Below, in pieces: positions 1 through 6,482 of a stretch of 64,000 nucleotides of DNA. The first letter of the stretch is position 1. Each line of letters starts with the position of its first letter. Both the position numbers and the translations under genes were made by a program. Below the pieces are notes generated by a model. It made no database searches. It was not told the DNA's origin and saw nothing but the letters and a program-made list of their open reading frames with translations. The DNA comes from Clostridia bacterium. GTDB taxonomy: Bacteria; Bacillota; Clostridia; Acetivibrionales; DSM-27016. Location: NCBI GenBank assembly GCA_026414765.1, contig JAOAIJ010000019.1:1-64000 (forward strand), given 5' to 3'.

Positions 1-1
1 G

Positions 2-124
2 AAAGTTTTTGGGGATAGCTACAGGTATCGTCAGCAGTATAACGAGTACAAGAAAAAGAGGGCTGCAGAACAACGCGCCAAGGAGCGTGAAATGAAAAAC
101 GGAGAGCAAATGGAATTGGTTTAG
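2..124 (+). CDS. Hypothetical phage protein, C-terminal 40 residues
   Basis: An open frame enters from the left edge and ends at TAG 122-124. The visible residues are strongly basic and rich in Arg, Lys and Gln (motifs YRYRQQYNEYKKKR and EQRAKEREMK), which suggests a helical nucleic-acid-binding or coiled-coil tail. It lies 40 bases before the SpoVG-like gene in the same direction, so it belongs to the same early operon. The family cannot be told from this fragment. Confidence 0.5.
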   Translation, partial: KVFGDSYRYRQQYNEYKKKRAAEQRAKEREMKNGEQMELV

Positions 125-164
125 TGCATATTCCATACAAATAACGAAAGAGAGGTAAAAAAAT

Positions 165-464
165 ATGAAAATAACAGAGGTAAAAATACACCCGGTAAAT
201 ACAGAAGGAAACCTTAAGGCATTTGTAAGCATAACATTGGACAAGCAGTTTGTTGTCGGTGGGTTAGCTGTGATGAATGGCACAAAAGGATTGTTTGTAA
301 AGATGCCTAGCAGAAAAGTAGGGGATGAATATAAGGACACATGTTACCCGGTAACAAAGGAATTTAGACAGGAATTAGTTGATACTGTATTGGCAGAGTA
401 TAGGAGAGTGTCGGTTGATAGTTACCAGGATAATGTAGAAGTAGAGGAACCGTTACCGTTTTAA
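165..464 (+). CDS. spoVG: SpoVG family regulatory protein
   Basis: This 99-residue protein matches the SpoVG fold pattern: an N-terminal strand (MKITEVKIHPVNTEG), the block AFVSITLDKQFVV, then GLFVKMPSRK, a DTCYPVT segment and a C-terminal helix ending near EYRR. Length agrees with SpoVG (about 85-100 residues). Host SpoVG proteins are site-specific DNA/RNA-binding regulators of sporulation and cell-surface genes; phage copies occur in early regions of Firmicute phages. The start has AGAGAGG upstream. What this copy regulates is unknown; it could act on phage or host genes. It is probably co-transcribed with the following methyltransferase-like gene. Confidence 0.85.
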   Translation: MKITEVKIHPVNTEGNLKAFVSITLDKQFVVGGLAVMNGTKGLFVKMPSRKVGDEYKDTCYPVTKEFRQELVDTVLAEYRRVSVDSYQDNVEVEEPLPF

Positions 465-506
465 AGCGTAATAAATATAAAATGTGCAATGTAAAGGGTG
501 GTGCAA

Positions 507-1151
507 ATGAAAATATTAGTAGCTTGTGAGTATAGCGGAGTTGTAAGGGATGCGTTTAGAAAACTTGGGCATGACGCGTGGAGTTGCGATATTATCCCAA
601 CGGATGCAGACCCAACTTATCACATTCAGGGGGATGTAATTGAAATACTTGACCATGGCTGGGATATGATGATTGCTCATCCACCTTGTACATATTTAAC
701 ACTCGCCGGCAATAAGTGGTATAAGCCTGAGTACAAAGACAGGTTTCCAGATAGGTTAAAGCAAATGAAAGATGCGGCAGATTTTTTTATAAAGCTGGCA
801 AATGCACCAATTAAAAGAATCGCAATAGAAAACCCAATAGGAAGGATGTCAAGCATATTCAGAAAGCCAGACCAAATAATCCAACCATATCATTTTGGAC
901 ACCCGGTAAGAAAATCAACGTGTTTATGGCTTGAAGGATTGCCAGCACTCAAATCCACAAACATAGTGCCATTTGAAATTGATATATTCCCTTCTGGAAA
1001 CACTCAGTCAAAATGGCATACCGAAACCGGGCATATAAAGGACAGAGCAGAAAGAAGTAAAGCAAGGTCAAAAACATTTCAAGGCATAGCAGATGCAATG
1101 GCTCAACAATGGGGTGGATTAGTTGAAAAAGTAAATTCAATAAGTGCGTAA
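507..1151 (+). CDS. Phage DNA cytosine methyltransferase-like protein
   Basis: About 214 residues. The N-terminus (MKILVACEYSGVVRDAFRKLGHDAWSCD) resembles the SAM-binding first strand-loop of C5 cytosine methyltransferases, and AHPPCTYL near residue 58 resembles the PC catalytic loop. The ENPIGRMSS block near residue 114 is also conserved in this common phage family. It is shorter than classical C5 enzymes and no full target-recognition domain is evident, so catalytic activity is uncertain. An in-frame GTG at 498 exists, but AAAGGGTGG at 494-502 places ATG 507 at good spacing, so I chose 507. Possible role: phage DNA modification against host restriction. Confidence 0.65.
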   Translation: MKILVACEYSGVVRDAFRKLGHDAWSCDIIPTDADPTYHIQGDVIEILDHGWDMMIAHPPCTYLTLAGNKWYKPEYKDRFPDRLKQMKDAADFFIKLANAPIKRIAIENPIGRMSSIFRKPDQIIQPYHFGHPVRKSTCLWLEGLPALKSTNIVPFEIDIFPSGNTQSKWHTETGHIKDRAERSKARSKTFQGIADAMAQQWGGLVEKVNSISA

Positions 1152-1298
1152 TATTAAGACAAAGTGCAATACAAAATTAAAATAATGGGCTGTAGATAGA
1201 TAAATAAAAAATAAATAGAAAGTGAGGTGACAATACTTCTTCGAATTGAAAGACAAATATATTATATCTTGTGCAACTACAGCCCAAAAGGAGGATAT

Positions 1299-1481
1299 AT
1301 GAGTGATATAAGTCAGATAATTGGGATTATTATTGCAGTAATGTGTCTATTATTTGGAATTGGATTTAGCTTATATTGGAACAAAATCGCAGTTAACATA
1401 ATAGAATCCATTGCAGCAAAAATATGTTGTGTAGCAAGCACTTTAACAACAGCATTAATAATTGGATGGGCTATATGGTAA
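1299..1481 (+). CDS. Small membrane protein, 60 aa
   Basis: Two hydrophobic segments (about residues 6-25 and 38-59) separated by a short loop with Trp and Lys give a two-pass hairpin membrane protein. The start is set by AAAGGAGG at 1287-1294, five bases before ATG 1299; an in-frame GTG at 1227 would add 24 residues but has poorer support. The ribosome binding site lies directly after the right arm of a 10-bp inverted repeat (1186-1195 with 1277-1286). No family recognised. It sits between the methyltransferase-like gene and the HNH-type gene. Confidence 0.55.
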   Translation: MSDISQIIGIIIAVMCLLFGIGFSLYWNKIAVNIIESIAAKICCVASTLTTALIIGWAIW

Positions 1482-1494
1482 AGGAGGAATGTAT

Positions 1495-1866
1495 ATGAGT
1501 GAGTATAAGCCAATGTTCGGGAAAGGAGTGAAAAGGAAAAAGCGTAAGGCAAAAAATAATCCACGACCAACCGACCAAGATTGCTGTGCGATTACAGGTA
1601 AGCCTTACGCAGAACTACATGAAGTATTCTATGGGGTAAACAGACAAAAGTCAATACAGTATGGTATGCAGATAAGACTATCTCCGGAATATCATCGTAT
1701 TGGAGCTAATGCAGTACATAACAATCCAGCATTTGACTTACAGCTTAAGCAGGAATTCCAGAAAAATTTTGAAGCGGAACATGGCCACGATAAGTTTATG
1801 GCTGTATTCCGCAAAAACTATATAGGAATAACAGTAGAAGAGTATAAAAGGCAGGGGGTAGCGTAA
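1495..1866 (+). CDS. Putative HNHc-type phage nuclease
   Basis: About 123 residues. A CC-x-ITGKPYAELHEVFYG block is followed by RQKSIQYGMQIRLSPEYH, then a VHNNPAFD block and a helical C-terminus with HGHDKF. The spacing of Cys, His and Asn fits the HNHc nuclease family found beside recombination genes in Gram-positive phages. AAGGAGG at 1481-1487 is eight bases from ATG 1495; ATG 1489 is too close. The stop is immediately followed by the ATG of the next gene, so the two are translationally linked. Likely role: DNA end processing or recombination, inferred from family and context. Confidence 0.6.
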   Translation: MSEYKPMFGKGVKRKKRKAKNNPRPTDQDCCAITGKPYAELHEVFYGVNRQKSIQYGMQIRLSPEYHRIGANAVHNNPAFDLQLKQEFQKNFEAEHGHDKFMAVFRKNYIGITVEEYKRQGVA

Positions 1867-2277
1867 ATGGCATGTAATAGTAAAAGGAAAGGTGTAGAAG
1901 GTGAAAGAGAGTGGGCTAAATTTTGTCGGGAGCAAGGGTATGATGTGCGAAGATCGCAACAATATGCTGGCGGCACTGAAGAAAGCGCAGACTGTATCGG
2001 GTTACCGTATATACATCAAGAAGTAAAAAGGGTACAAGCACTAAATATTGATGAAGCGTTAGAACAGGCACAAGCGGATATAAGTATGGCAATAGATAAA
2101 GCTGTATTTGAATTTAAAGATATGTTTGAGCTAATGGCAATTGTAGCACACAGGAAAAATGGTAAGCGCTGGAAAGTGACCATGTATGCTGAAGATTGGT
2201 TTAAGATTTACAAAGAATATGAATCCAGTAAAGCAATTTGGAATAGAAAATATCCAGGGAAGAAAGAAGGTGCCTAA
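1867..2277 (+). CDS. PDDEXK-type (Hjc-like) endonuclease
   Basis: The 136-residue protein starts with KGVEGEREWAKFCREQGYDVRRSQQYAGG, the pattern of Holliday-junction-resolvase-like PDDEXK nucleases. Candidate catalytic residues are the early Glu, Asp in SADCIG and the Glu/Lys of HQEVKR (about residue 53). It starts directly after the stop of the HNH-type gene and overlaps the next start by one base (TAATG), so it is in a coupled string. In phages such nucleases resolve branched DNA during replication or packaging; that role is inferred. Confidence 0.65.
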   Translation: MACNSKRKGVEGEREWAKFCREQGYDVRRSQQYAGGTEESADCIGLPYIHQEVKRVQALNIDEALEQAQADISMAIDKAVFEFKDMFELMAIVAHRKNGKRWKVTMYAEDWFKIYKEYESSKAIWNRKYPGKKEGA

Positions 2278-2621
2278 TGGATAGCGGACAAGACCTTTTA
2301 CTAGCATTAAGACAACAAAGGACACTGTTGATTGACTGCGTAGATGCAATGAAAGTAGTCGGTAGAATGTTGGCACAGGCCACTAGAGATTATAAAGTTG
2401 CACTCAGGAAAGAGATCCTTAGATTACATGTAGAAGATAAAGTGGCATGGACTGCATGTTATGATCTGGCTTTAGGCGAAGAGAAGGTGGCTGAATTGCG
2501 GTTTAACCGGGATATTAAGCAGAGTGATTACGATGTATGTCAGGAAAAAATTGCACAAATTAAGCTAGAAATAAAGATACTAGAGGGCGAAATTAAAACA
2601 GACTTACAACACAATTATTGA
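2277..2621 (+). CDS. Phage helical protein with displaced 3' end
   Basis: This 114-residue protein is mostly helical (RDYKVALRKEILRLH, KIAQIKLEIKILEGEIK) and matches in outline a widespread unnamed family of about 100-residue phage proteins next to resolvase genes. Its last residues (TDLQHNY) do not fit that family. The original-looking ending (EIRLLESEINKEWG) occurs at 3439-3480, downstream of a homing endonuclease gene. Bases 2568-2598 align with 3439-3469. The frame is open and probably still translated, but with a substituted tail. Confidence 0.65.
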   Translation: MDSGQDLLLALRQQRTLLIDCVDAMKVVGRMLAQATRDYKVALRKEILRLHVEDKVAWTACYDLALGEEKVAELRFNRDIKQSDYDVCQEKIAQIKLEIKILEGEIKTDLQHNY

Positions 2622-2646
2622 AGTATTTCGAGTTTTATGGTATAAT
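2618..2646 (+). promoter_or_regulatory. Sigma-A promoter for the homing endonuclease
   Basis: TTGAAG at 2618-2623 and TATAAT at 2641-2646 are separated by 17 bases. It lies at the 3' end of the upstream gene and 35 bases before ATG 2681, so the endonuclease has its own transcription start. Confidence 0.75.
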
Positions 2647-2680
2647 TATGCTAATGGTATATCATAAAAGGAGAATACAT

Positions 2681-3454
2681 ATGCAGAAAAATGATTTGAC
2701 TGGTAAAAAATTTGGAAGATGGACAGCAATAAGTTTTGATGGAATAAAAAACAAACATACTTTTTGGGAATGCAAATGTGATTGCGGAAACACGAAAAGT
2801 GTGGATGCTTCAGTGCTGAGAAGGGGAGATAGCCTTAGTTGTGGGTGTTTGCGCTCAGAGATAATAAGCAACAGAACAAAAAAGTGGGTGGAGGGTAGAT
2901 TAGAGCAAATTTACAGAAATATGAAAAATAGGTGCTACAACCATAACGTCAAAGCTTATAAAAATTATGGTGGCAGAGGGATAAAAGTTTGCGAGGATTG
3001 GTTGAAAGATGGAATGAATTTTCAGGAATGGGCTTTAGCTAACGGATATGCCGAAAATCTAACAATAGAGCGGAAAGACGTTAACAAAGATTATGAACCA
3101 AGTAATTGCGTTTGGGTAAGCATGAAGGAACAACAGAACAATCGTAGGGATAACAAAAAAGTAAAATACAAAGGCAAAATAGTTACCATATCGCAATTGT
3201 CTGAAATTACAGGGATATTAGACAAGACTCTTTATTACTGGAAAGAAAAAGGATGTTTAAAAGAAAAACTTTCAAACGGCAAGATTGAAGCGAAAAAATA
3301 TTTATTTAATGGAGAACTTAAAACTTTAAGAGAATTGTCGGAACAACATGGGCTAGACGAAAAGCTTGTAAGAAATAGAATGCGAAGAGGTTGGAATTTA
3401 AAAGATTCTTTGCAACCTCCGAAAACTTCATGGAAGAGGAAATTAGGCTGCTAG
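2681..3454 (+). CDS. Putative free-standing homing endonuclease (zinc/HNH-like with HTH repeats)
   Basis: 257 residues from ATG 2681, preceded by AAAAGGAGA. N-terminus: LTGKKFGRWTAI, then Cys-rich ECKCDCGN and SCGCL (Cys31, 33, 35, 54, 56), probably metal-binding. The centre has NYGGRGIKVCEDW, then NLTIERKDVNKDYEPSNCVW (residues 126-145), a signature of phage HNH/AP2-like mobile endonucleases. The C-terminus carries two similar helix-turn-helix-like units (YKGKIVTISQLSEITG and FNGELKTLRELSEQHG), probably DNA-binding. An in-frame ATG at 2618 lies in the promoter and is unlikely. The gene has inserted at the 3' end of the preceding gene. Confidence 0.75.
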   Translation: MQKNDLTGKKFGRWTAISFDGIKNKHTFWECKCDCGNTKSVDASVLRRGDSLSCGCLRSEIISNRTKKWVEGRLEQIYRNMKNRCYNHNVKAYKNYGGRGIKVCEDWLKDGMNFQEWALANGYAENLTIERKDVNKDYEPSNCVWVSMKEQQNNRRDNKKVKYKGKIVTISQLSEITGILDKTLYYWKEKGCLKEKLSNGKIEAKKYLFNGELKTLRELSEQHGLDEKLVRNRMRRGWNLKDSLQPPKTSWKRKLGC

Positions 3455-3492
3455 AAAGCGAAATTAATAAAGAGTGGGGAAAGGTGGGGTAA
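3430..3492 (+). pseudogene. Remnant 3' end of the gene split by the homing endonuclease
   Basis: Frame 3430-3492 reads MEEEIRLLESEINKEWGKVG and matches the C-terminal part of the gene at 2277-2621 (EIKILEGEIK), at about three quarters identity in DNA over 31 bases. It overlaps the endonuclease stop and ends with TAA directly before ATG 3493, which would be the original coupling of the two phage genes. Whether the fragment is translated is unknown. Confidence 0.65.
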
Positions 3493-3690
3493 ATGATGTT
3501 ATTAACAATACCTAAGACCAACACTAATAAAGGGGACATAATAGCTTTTACAATGGATAACAGGACTGTAGATTATGGGGAAGTAATAACGGTAACAGAG
3601 AATACTACATTGGTAAGTGTAGGGAAAGGAATGGAGAAAATTTTAAACAACCTTCAGGGAGAAGCAATACCGTACAGTATAGATATATAA
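3493..3690 (+). CDS. Hypothetical phage protein, 65 aa
   Basis: A 65-residue frame with AAAGGTGGGG just upstream, beginning immediately after the stop of the displaced tail fragment. The sequence (KGDIIAFTMDNRTVDYGEVITVTENTTLVSVGKG) looks like a small beta-rich fold. No family is recognised. Its spacing suggests it was translationally coupled to the gene that the homing endonuclease disrupted. Confidence 0.6.
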   Translation: MMLLTIPKTNTNKGDIIAFTMDNRTVDYGEVITVTENTTLVSVGKGMEKILNNLQGEAIPYSIDI

Positions 3691-3719
3691 CCTGTTAAAG
3701 TGAGGTGACTAACTAACTT

Positions 3720-4217
3720 ATGAGAAGTATAACAGATATGCTAATGGAATATGCCACTGTAAATAAAGAGATATGCAGACAAAATGAAGCGTTACAAGTG
3801 GCGGTAAAAGCGCAACTAAATGCGGACGGAGGTATAAAAGCTAGTATAATGACAGATATGCCACACGGGTCTGGCGTTGGTAATCCTACATACGAAAAAA
3901 CTGCTAACCTGTTTGAGCATTTAGAAGAAATTTGCATAGAGCTTGCAGAATTAGCAGAGACAACAAAATATGAGATAAGGAGACTAGTTGATCTAAAGAA
4001 AGATATAGATTACGCATTTATGTATCTTACGTATGAGGAAAGAAACATAATAAAACTAAGGTACATTGATTATCCAGAGCCTAAATATACATGGGATAAA
4101 GTGGTGTCTGAATCTTATTATTGTAGGTCGCAATGCTTTGAAATCCACAGAAGAGCTATAGAGAAAATGGAAAAAGTTTTAAACATCGGACAAAATCGGA
4201 CTGCATCAGGCTTATAA
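3720..4217 (+). CDS. ArpU/RinA-type late transcription regulator
   Basis: 165 residues. MPHGSGVGNPT (about residue 47) is the typical entry motif of ArpU/RinA/DUF1492-like phage regulators, followed by a helical linker and a C-terminal sigma region 4-like helix-turn-helix: LTYEERNIIKLRYIDY, then a recognition helix around CRSQCFEIHRRAIEKM. These proteins activate late phage operons. It is the last gene before the terminase genes, the usual place for this role. AAAGTGAGGTGA is its ribosome binding site. Confidence 0.8.
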   Translation: MRSITDMLMEYATVNKEICRQNEALQVAVKAQLNADGGIKASIMTDMPHGSGVGNPTYEKTANLFEHLEEICIELAELAETTKYEIRRLVDLKKDIDYAFMYLTYEERNIIKLRYIDYPEPKYTWDKVVSESYYCRSQCFEIHRRAIEKMEKVLNIGQNRTASGL

Positions 4218-4275
4218 TTATATTGTGGAGATTTGGAATTGTTCTCACTTTAACATACTTAGCCCCTATGTAATT

Positions 4276-4301
4276 GCCCTGGTAAACAGACCGGGGCTTT
4301 T
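4276..4301 (+). terminator. Hairpin terminator or attenuator before the terminase genes
   Basis: GCCCTGGT at 4276-4283 pairs with ACCGGGGC at 4290-4297 around a 6-base loop, followed by TTTTG. AGCCCC at 4261-4266 can alternatively pair with GGGGCT at 4293-4298, so two exclusive folds exist. Confidence 0.55.
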
Positions 4302-4332
4302 GCATGTGCTGAAGTATTAACCGGAGGAATAT

Positions 4333-4443
4333 ATGAAAGACATAATAAAATGGGTAAAAACAAGCTGTATAGGATGTAAAAGAACAAAGGCTATGTTAAA
4401 GCGTAAGAGTTGTATAGGATGTAGGGAGATAAAGGTTGGGTGA
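4333..4443 (+). CDS. Tiny double-CxxC protein, 36 aa
   Basis: ATG 4333 has a strong CCGGAGGA ribosome binding site. The 36 residues carry two repeats of the same motif, SCIGCKRTK and SCIGCREIK, separated by 10 residues. The four cysteines could bind one zinc ion. It ends five bases before the small terminase start. Unknown function; position suggests expression with packaging genes. Its small size keeps confidence moderate. Confidence 0.5.
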   Translation: MKDIIKWVKTSCIGCKRTKAMLKRKSCIGCREIKVG

Positions 4444-4447
4444 TATT

Positions 4448-4954
4448 ATGGCAGATAAGTTGACAACTAAACAGAGATTATTTGTTAAAGAATACCTTGT
4501 CGACTTAAATGCTACTCAGGCAGCGATAAGGGCAGGATATTCAGAAAATACAGCAAGGTTTATAGCTGCTGAGAACTTAACAAAACCCAACATACAGGAA
4601 GCCATCCAGGAGGCAATTAAACAGCGCGAAGATAAAATAGACATAAATAGCCAATGGGTATTGAAAAGGCTTGTAGAACTCTCTGAGCGATGTATGCAAG
4701 GTACACCGGTATACGATAAAGAAGGAAATGAGACAGGAGAATGGAAGTTTGAAGCCAATGCAGCTAATAGGTCATTAGAGTTGATTGGCAAGCATCTAGG
4801 CATGTTCACTGATAAAGTAGAATCCAAAGTAACAGCCGAGAATACAAATGTTAACATAGACTACAGCAGTCTACCTGATGAAGCGTTGGCAGAAATAGAG
4901 CAGGCTAAGGGGCATGATGAGATAATGAAGATAGTAGCCAGGTATAAGAAGTAA
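4448..4954 (+). CDS. terS: Terminase small subunit
   Basis: 168 residues from ATG 4448; an in-frame TTG at 4436 is less likely. LTTKQRLFVKEYLVDLNATQAAIRAGYSENTA is the canonical N-terminal helix-turn-helix DNA-recognition domain of small terminases of this family, followed by ENLTKPNIQEAI and a helical oligomerisation region. It recognises the packaging site and loads the large subunit. Unusually, the large subunit is not next: about 1.9 kb with some ten small genes separates them. Confidence 0.9.
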   Translation: MADKLTTKQRLFVKEYLVDLNATQAAIRAGYSENTARFIAAENLTKPNIQEAIQEAIKQREDKIDINSQWVLKRLVELSERCMQGTPVYDKEGNETGEWKFEANAANRSLELIGKHLGMFTDKVESKVTAENTNVNIDYSSLPDEALAEIEQAKGHDEIMKIVARYKK

Positions 4955-4974
4955 TACAAGTGTAATACAAGGTA

Positions 4975-5004
4975 TTGCGTACGTAATACGACATATGGTA
5001 TAAT
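4975..5004 (+). promoter_or_regulatory. Sigma-A promoter of the small-gene island
   Basis: TTGCGT at 4975-4980 and a perfect TATAAT at 4999-5004 with an 18-base spacer, 27 bases before ATG 5032. Confidence 0.65.
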
Positions 5005-5031
5005 ATAAGTACATGAAAGGAGTGTGCTTAT

Positions 5032-5184
5032 ATGAATTTAAAGTGCGACAAAGAAAAATGTATTTGGTATTCTAAGTATCATGCTGCTGGATGCATATTA
5101 AAAGGCGAAGTAAGTATGACTTGTAGAAATAATGAATATTGCGAATATCAAGAAAGGCGGTCAACGGAGGTCTCAAATGGTTAG
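5032..5184 (+). CDS. Cys-rich small protein, 50 aa
   Basis: ATG 5032 follows GAAAGGAG and is the first gene after the promoter at 4975-5004. The 50 residues contain five cysteines (KCDKEKCIW, AGCIL, MTCRNNEYC), in a pattern common to short phage/MGE Cys-rich proteins. It overlaps the next gene's start by eight bases, supporting coupled translation. Function unknown. Confidence 0.5.
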   Translation: MNLKCDKEKCIWYSKYHAAGCILKGEVSMTCRNNEYCEYQERRSTEVSNG

Positions 5185-5512
5185 ACGTAAAAAAGACCAA
5201 CCTCCTATGCCAACATGGTCATTCAGATGTACGAAGGAATTTAGGGAAGAAACAATTCGTTGTGCTGAGATAGCAGACGAAAGTGATAGTGAGTATATAC
5301 GTAAGGCTGTAGAAATGAGAAATGCTCAGATGAAGAAAAGAGAATCGGACATACAATGGACTATTGACAAAGAAAAGGAGCTCGATGAAAAGTATGGTCC
5401 GGTTAAGCCGGAAATAAGTGAGGAAATCTGTAAAGACATTAAGAAAAATATAGATAAGGATATTAAGAAAGGTAAAGTTGAAGGGGTAAGGACTTACTTT
5501 AAGAAAAAGTAA
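5177..5512 (+). CDS. Probable ribbon-helix-helix-like small protein
   Basis: 111 residues from ATG 5177, preceded by ACGGAGG. After a basic N-terminus, the segment WSFRCTKEFREETIRCAEIADESDSEYIRKAVEMR looks like a strand plus two helices of a ribbon-helix-helix DNA-binding domain. The C-terminal half is very charged and Lys-rich (DIKKNIDKDIKKGK). It may regulate the small-gene island. Family assignment is by pattern only. An upstream in-frame ATG at 5132 lacks the ribosome binding site. Confidence 0.55.
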   Translation: MVRRKKDQPPMPTWSFRCTKEFREETIRCAEIADESDSEYIRKAVEMRNAQMKKRESDIQWTIDKEKELDEKYGPVKPEISEEICKDIKKNIDKDIKKGKVEGVRTYFKKK

Positions 5513-5548
5513 TGCTTAAATTACAGTATAGGTAAAGGAGAAGTAAGT

Positions 5549-5728
5549 ATGTTTACAACTGAAAAGTTTGATATTGTTGAGAGTTATGAAAAGGATGGAA
5601 GATATTACATAAAAACAGACGGGTATGGAACTATTGATACTGGAGATAAAGAACAATGGGAAAAGGCTGTTAAAGATGGCTATGTTGAAATTGATATAGC
5701 GCAAACATACGGAATGTATGGAGTTTGA
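5549..5728 (+). CDS. Small hypothetical protein, 59 aa
   Basis: ATG 5549 is preceded by AAAGGAGAAGTAAGT, the same leader found before the gene at 6045. The acidic 59-residue product (FDIVESYEKDGRYYIKTDGYG) has no recognised family. Its stop overlaps the first copy of a 27-base direct repeat (5728-5754) that encodes the ending of another gene at 6045-6260, so this 3' end looks like a recombination junction. Confidence 0.45.
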   Translation: MFTTEKFDIVESYEKDGRYYIKTDGYGTIDTGDKEQWEKAVKDGYVEIDIAQTYGMYGV

Positions 5729-5754
5729 GCCAATACCCACAATAGAGTAGTACA
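5728..5754 (+). repeat. 27-base direct repeat, copy 1
   Basis: Identical to 6238-6264. Here it is out of frame with the preceding gene, yet it still contains the PIPTIE-stop ending seen in copy 2. It is followed by a nearly identical AAGGAGTGAGTAA leader. Confidence 0.85.
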
Positions 5755-5768
5755 ATAAGGAGTGAGTA

Positions 5769-5849
5769 ATGAATAGAATAAAAAAGGGATATTCTATCGA
5801 AGAATCCTTAACAATACCACTGCATAAGGGTAAGAAAAACATACTTTAA
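5769..5849 (+). CDS. Very short basic peptide, 26 aa (doubtful)
   Basis: ATG 5769 follows AAGGAGTGAGTA, the same leader as the gene at 6284. The 26-residue basic product (MNRIKKGYSIEESLTIPLHK) could be a real micropeptide or the start of a gene whose body was lost in recombination. No homology can be judged. Confidence 0.3.
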   Translation: MNRIKKGYSIEESLTIPLHKGKKNIL

Positions 5850-5877
5850 GAAGTAATTGTGTAAAGGAGAGTAGGGG

Positions 5878-6042
5878 ATGATACCTAAAACAATAAGTTG
5901 CGAAAACTGTAAGTATTATATGAATGCGCCATATGGAGATCAAACGGTTTATTATTGTGATAAGCTATATACAAAATTTGATTGCGTGCTTTCGCAGCAA
6001 AAATGTGAACTTTTTGAGCCTGTAGAGGTAAAGGAGAAGTAA
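5878..6042 (+). CDS. Cys-rich small protein, 54 aa
   Basis: ATG 5878 follows AAAGGAGAGTAGGGG. The product has SCENCKYY, YYCDKL, FDCVL and KCELFEPVE, five cysteines in a metal-binding-like arrangement typical of small phage proteins. The FEPVE ending resembles the FEPKE and LEPKE endings of later genes in the island. The stop overlaps the leader of the next gene. Function unknown. Confidence 0.5.
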   Translation: MIPKTISCENCKYYMNAPYGDQTVYYCDKLYTKFDCVLSQQKCELFEPVEVKEK

Positions 6043-6044
6043 GT

Positions 6045-6260
6045 ATGAGAGGAATTTATATAAATAAGCCTGAAAAAGAATATTACAACTGCGACATATG
6101 TGAATCGGGCAAGAATGTACTAGAGGTAACAGGGGAAGCAAACTGTCATGAATACGGAAGCTGTTCAAGTTCTGTATGGATATGCATTGAATGCTTAACC
6201 AAGGTTGCTGATGGCAAAATGGTGATAAAAGAAGGGCAGCCAATACCCACAATAGAGTAG
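6045..6260 (+). CDS. Zinc-ribbon-like small protein, 71 aa
   Basis: 71 residues with YNCDICESGK near residue 16 and WICIECLTKV near residue 45, two CxxC pairs that can form one zinc site. AAAGGAGAAGTAAGT precedes the start. Its C-terminus (GQPIPTIE) is encoded by the second copy of the 27-base repeat. No named family is recognised. Confidence 0.6.
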   Translation: MRGIYINKPEKEYYNCDICESGKNVLEVTGEANCHEYGSCSSSVWICIECLTKVADGKMVIKEGQPIPTIE

Positions 6261-6264
6261 TACA
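6238..6264 (+). repeat. 27-base direct repeat, copy 2
   Basis: Identical to 5728-5754. Here it is in frame and encodes the last residues and stop of the 71-residue gene. Confidence 0.85.
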
Positions 6265-6283
6265 TTTAAGGAGTGAGTAAGTA

Positions 6284-6475
6284 ATGGATAATATTGTCGA
6301 TAGATATAATTATCTGATTAATAAAGGTCTTACATCTGAAAAAGCGTTAAAAAGATTGTTTGCCGAATATAATTTGCATTTAGTAAATAAAGCTAGATGC
6401 ATAGGTTATGATGATGTTATAGCGTTTTTATTGAGGCATGAGGAAAGAGAACTGCTTGAGCCTAAAGAGGAGTGA
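6284..6475 (+). CDS. Small helical hypothetical protein, 63 aa
   Basis: 63 residues, predicted helical: IVDRYNYLINKGLTSEKALKRLFAEYN and YDDVIAFLLRHEERELLEPKEE. AAGGAGTGAGTAAGT is the leader. The fold may be a small helical bundle. No family recognised. The end LEPKEE is shared in outline with the gene at 6483. Confidence 0.55.
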   Translation: MDNIVDRYNYLINKGLTSEKALKRLFAEYNLHLVNKARCIGYDDVIAFLLRHEERELLEPKEE

Positions 6476-6482
6476 GTAAGGA

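Noticed and set aside
2568-3492. Group I intron containing the homing endonuclease
   Set aside because: The sequence flanking the insertion is duplicated (the same protein segment is present on both sides), and no intron core was recognised; a spliced product would repeat that segment.
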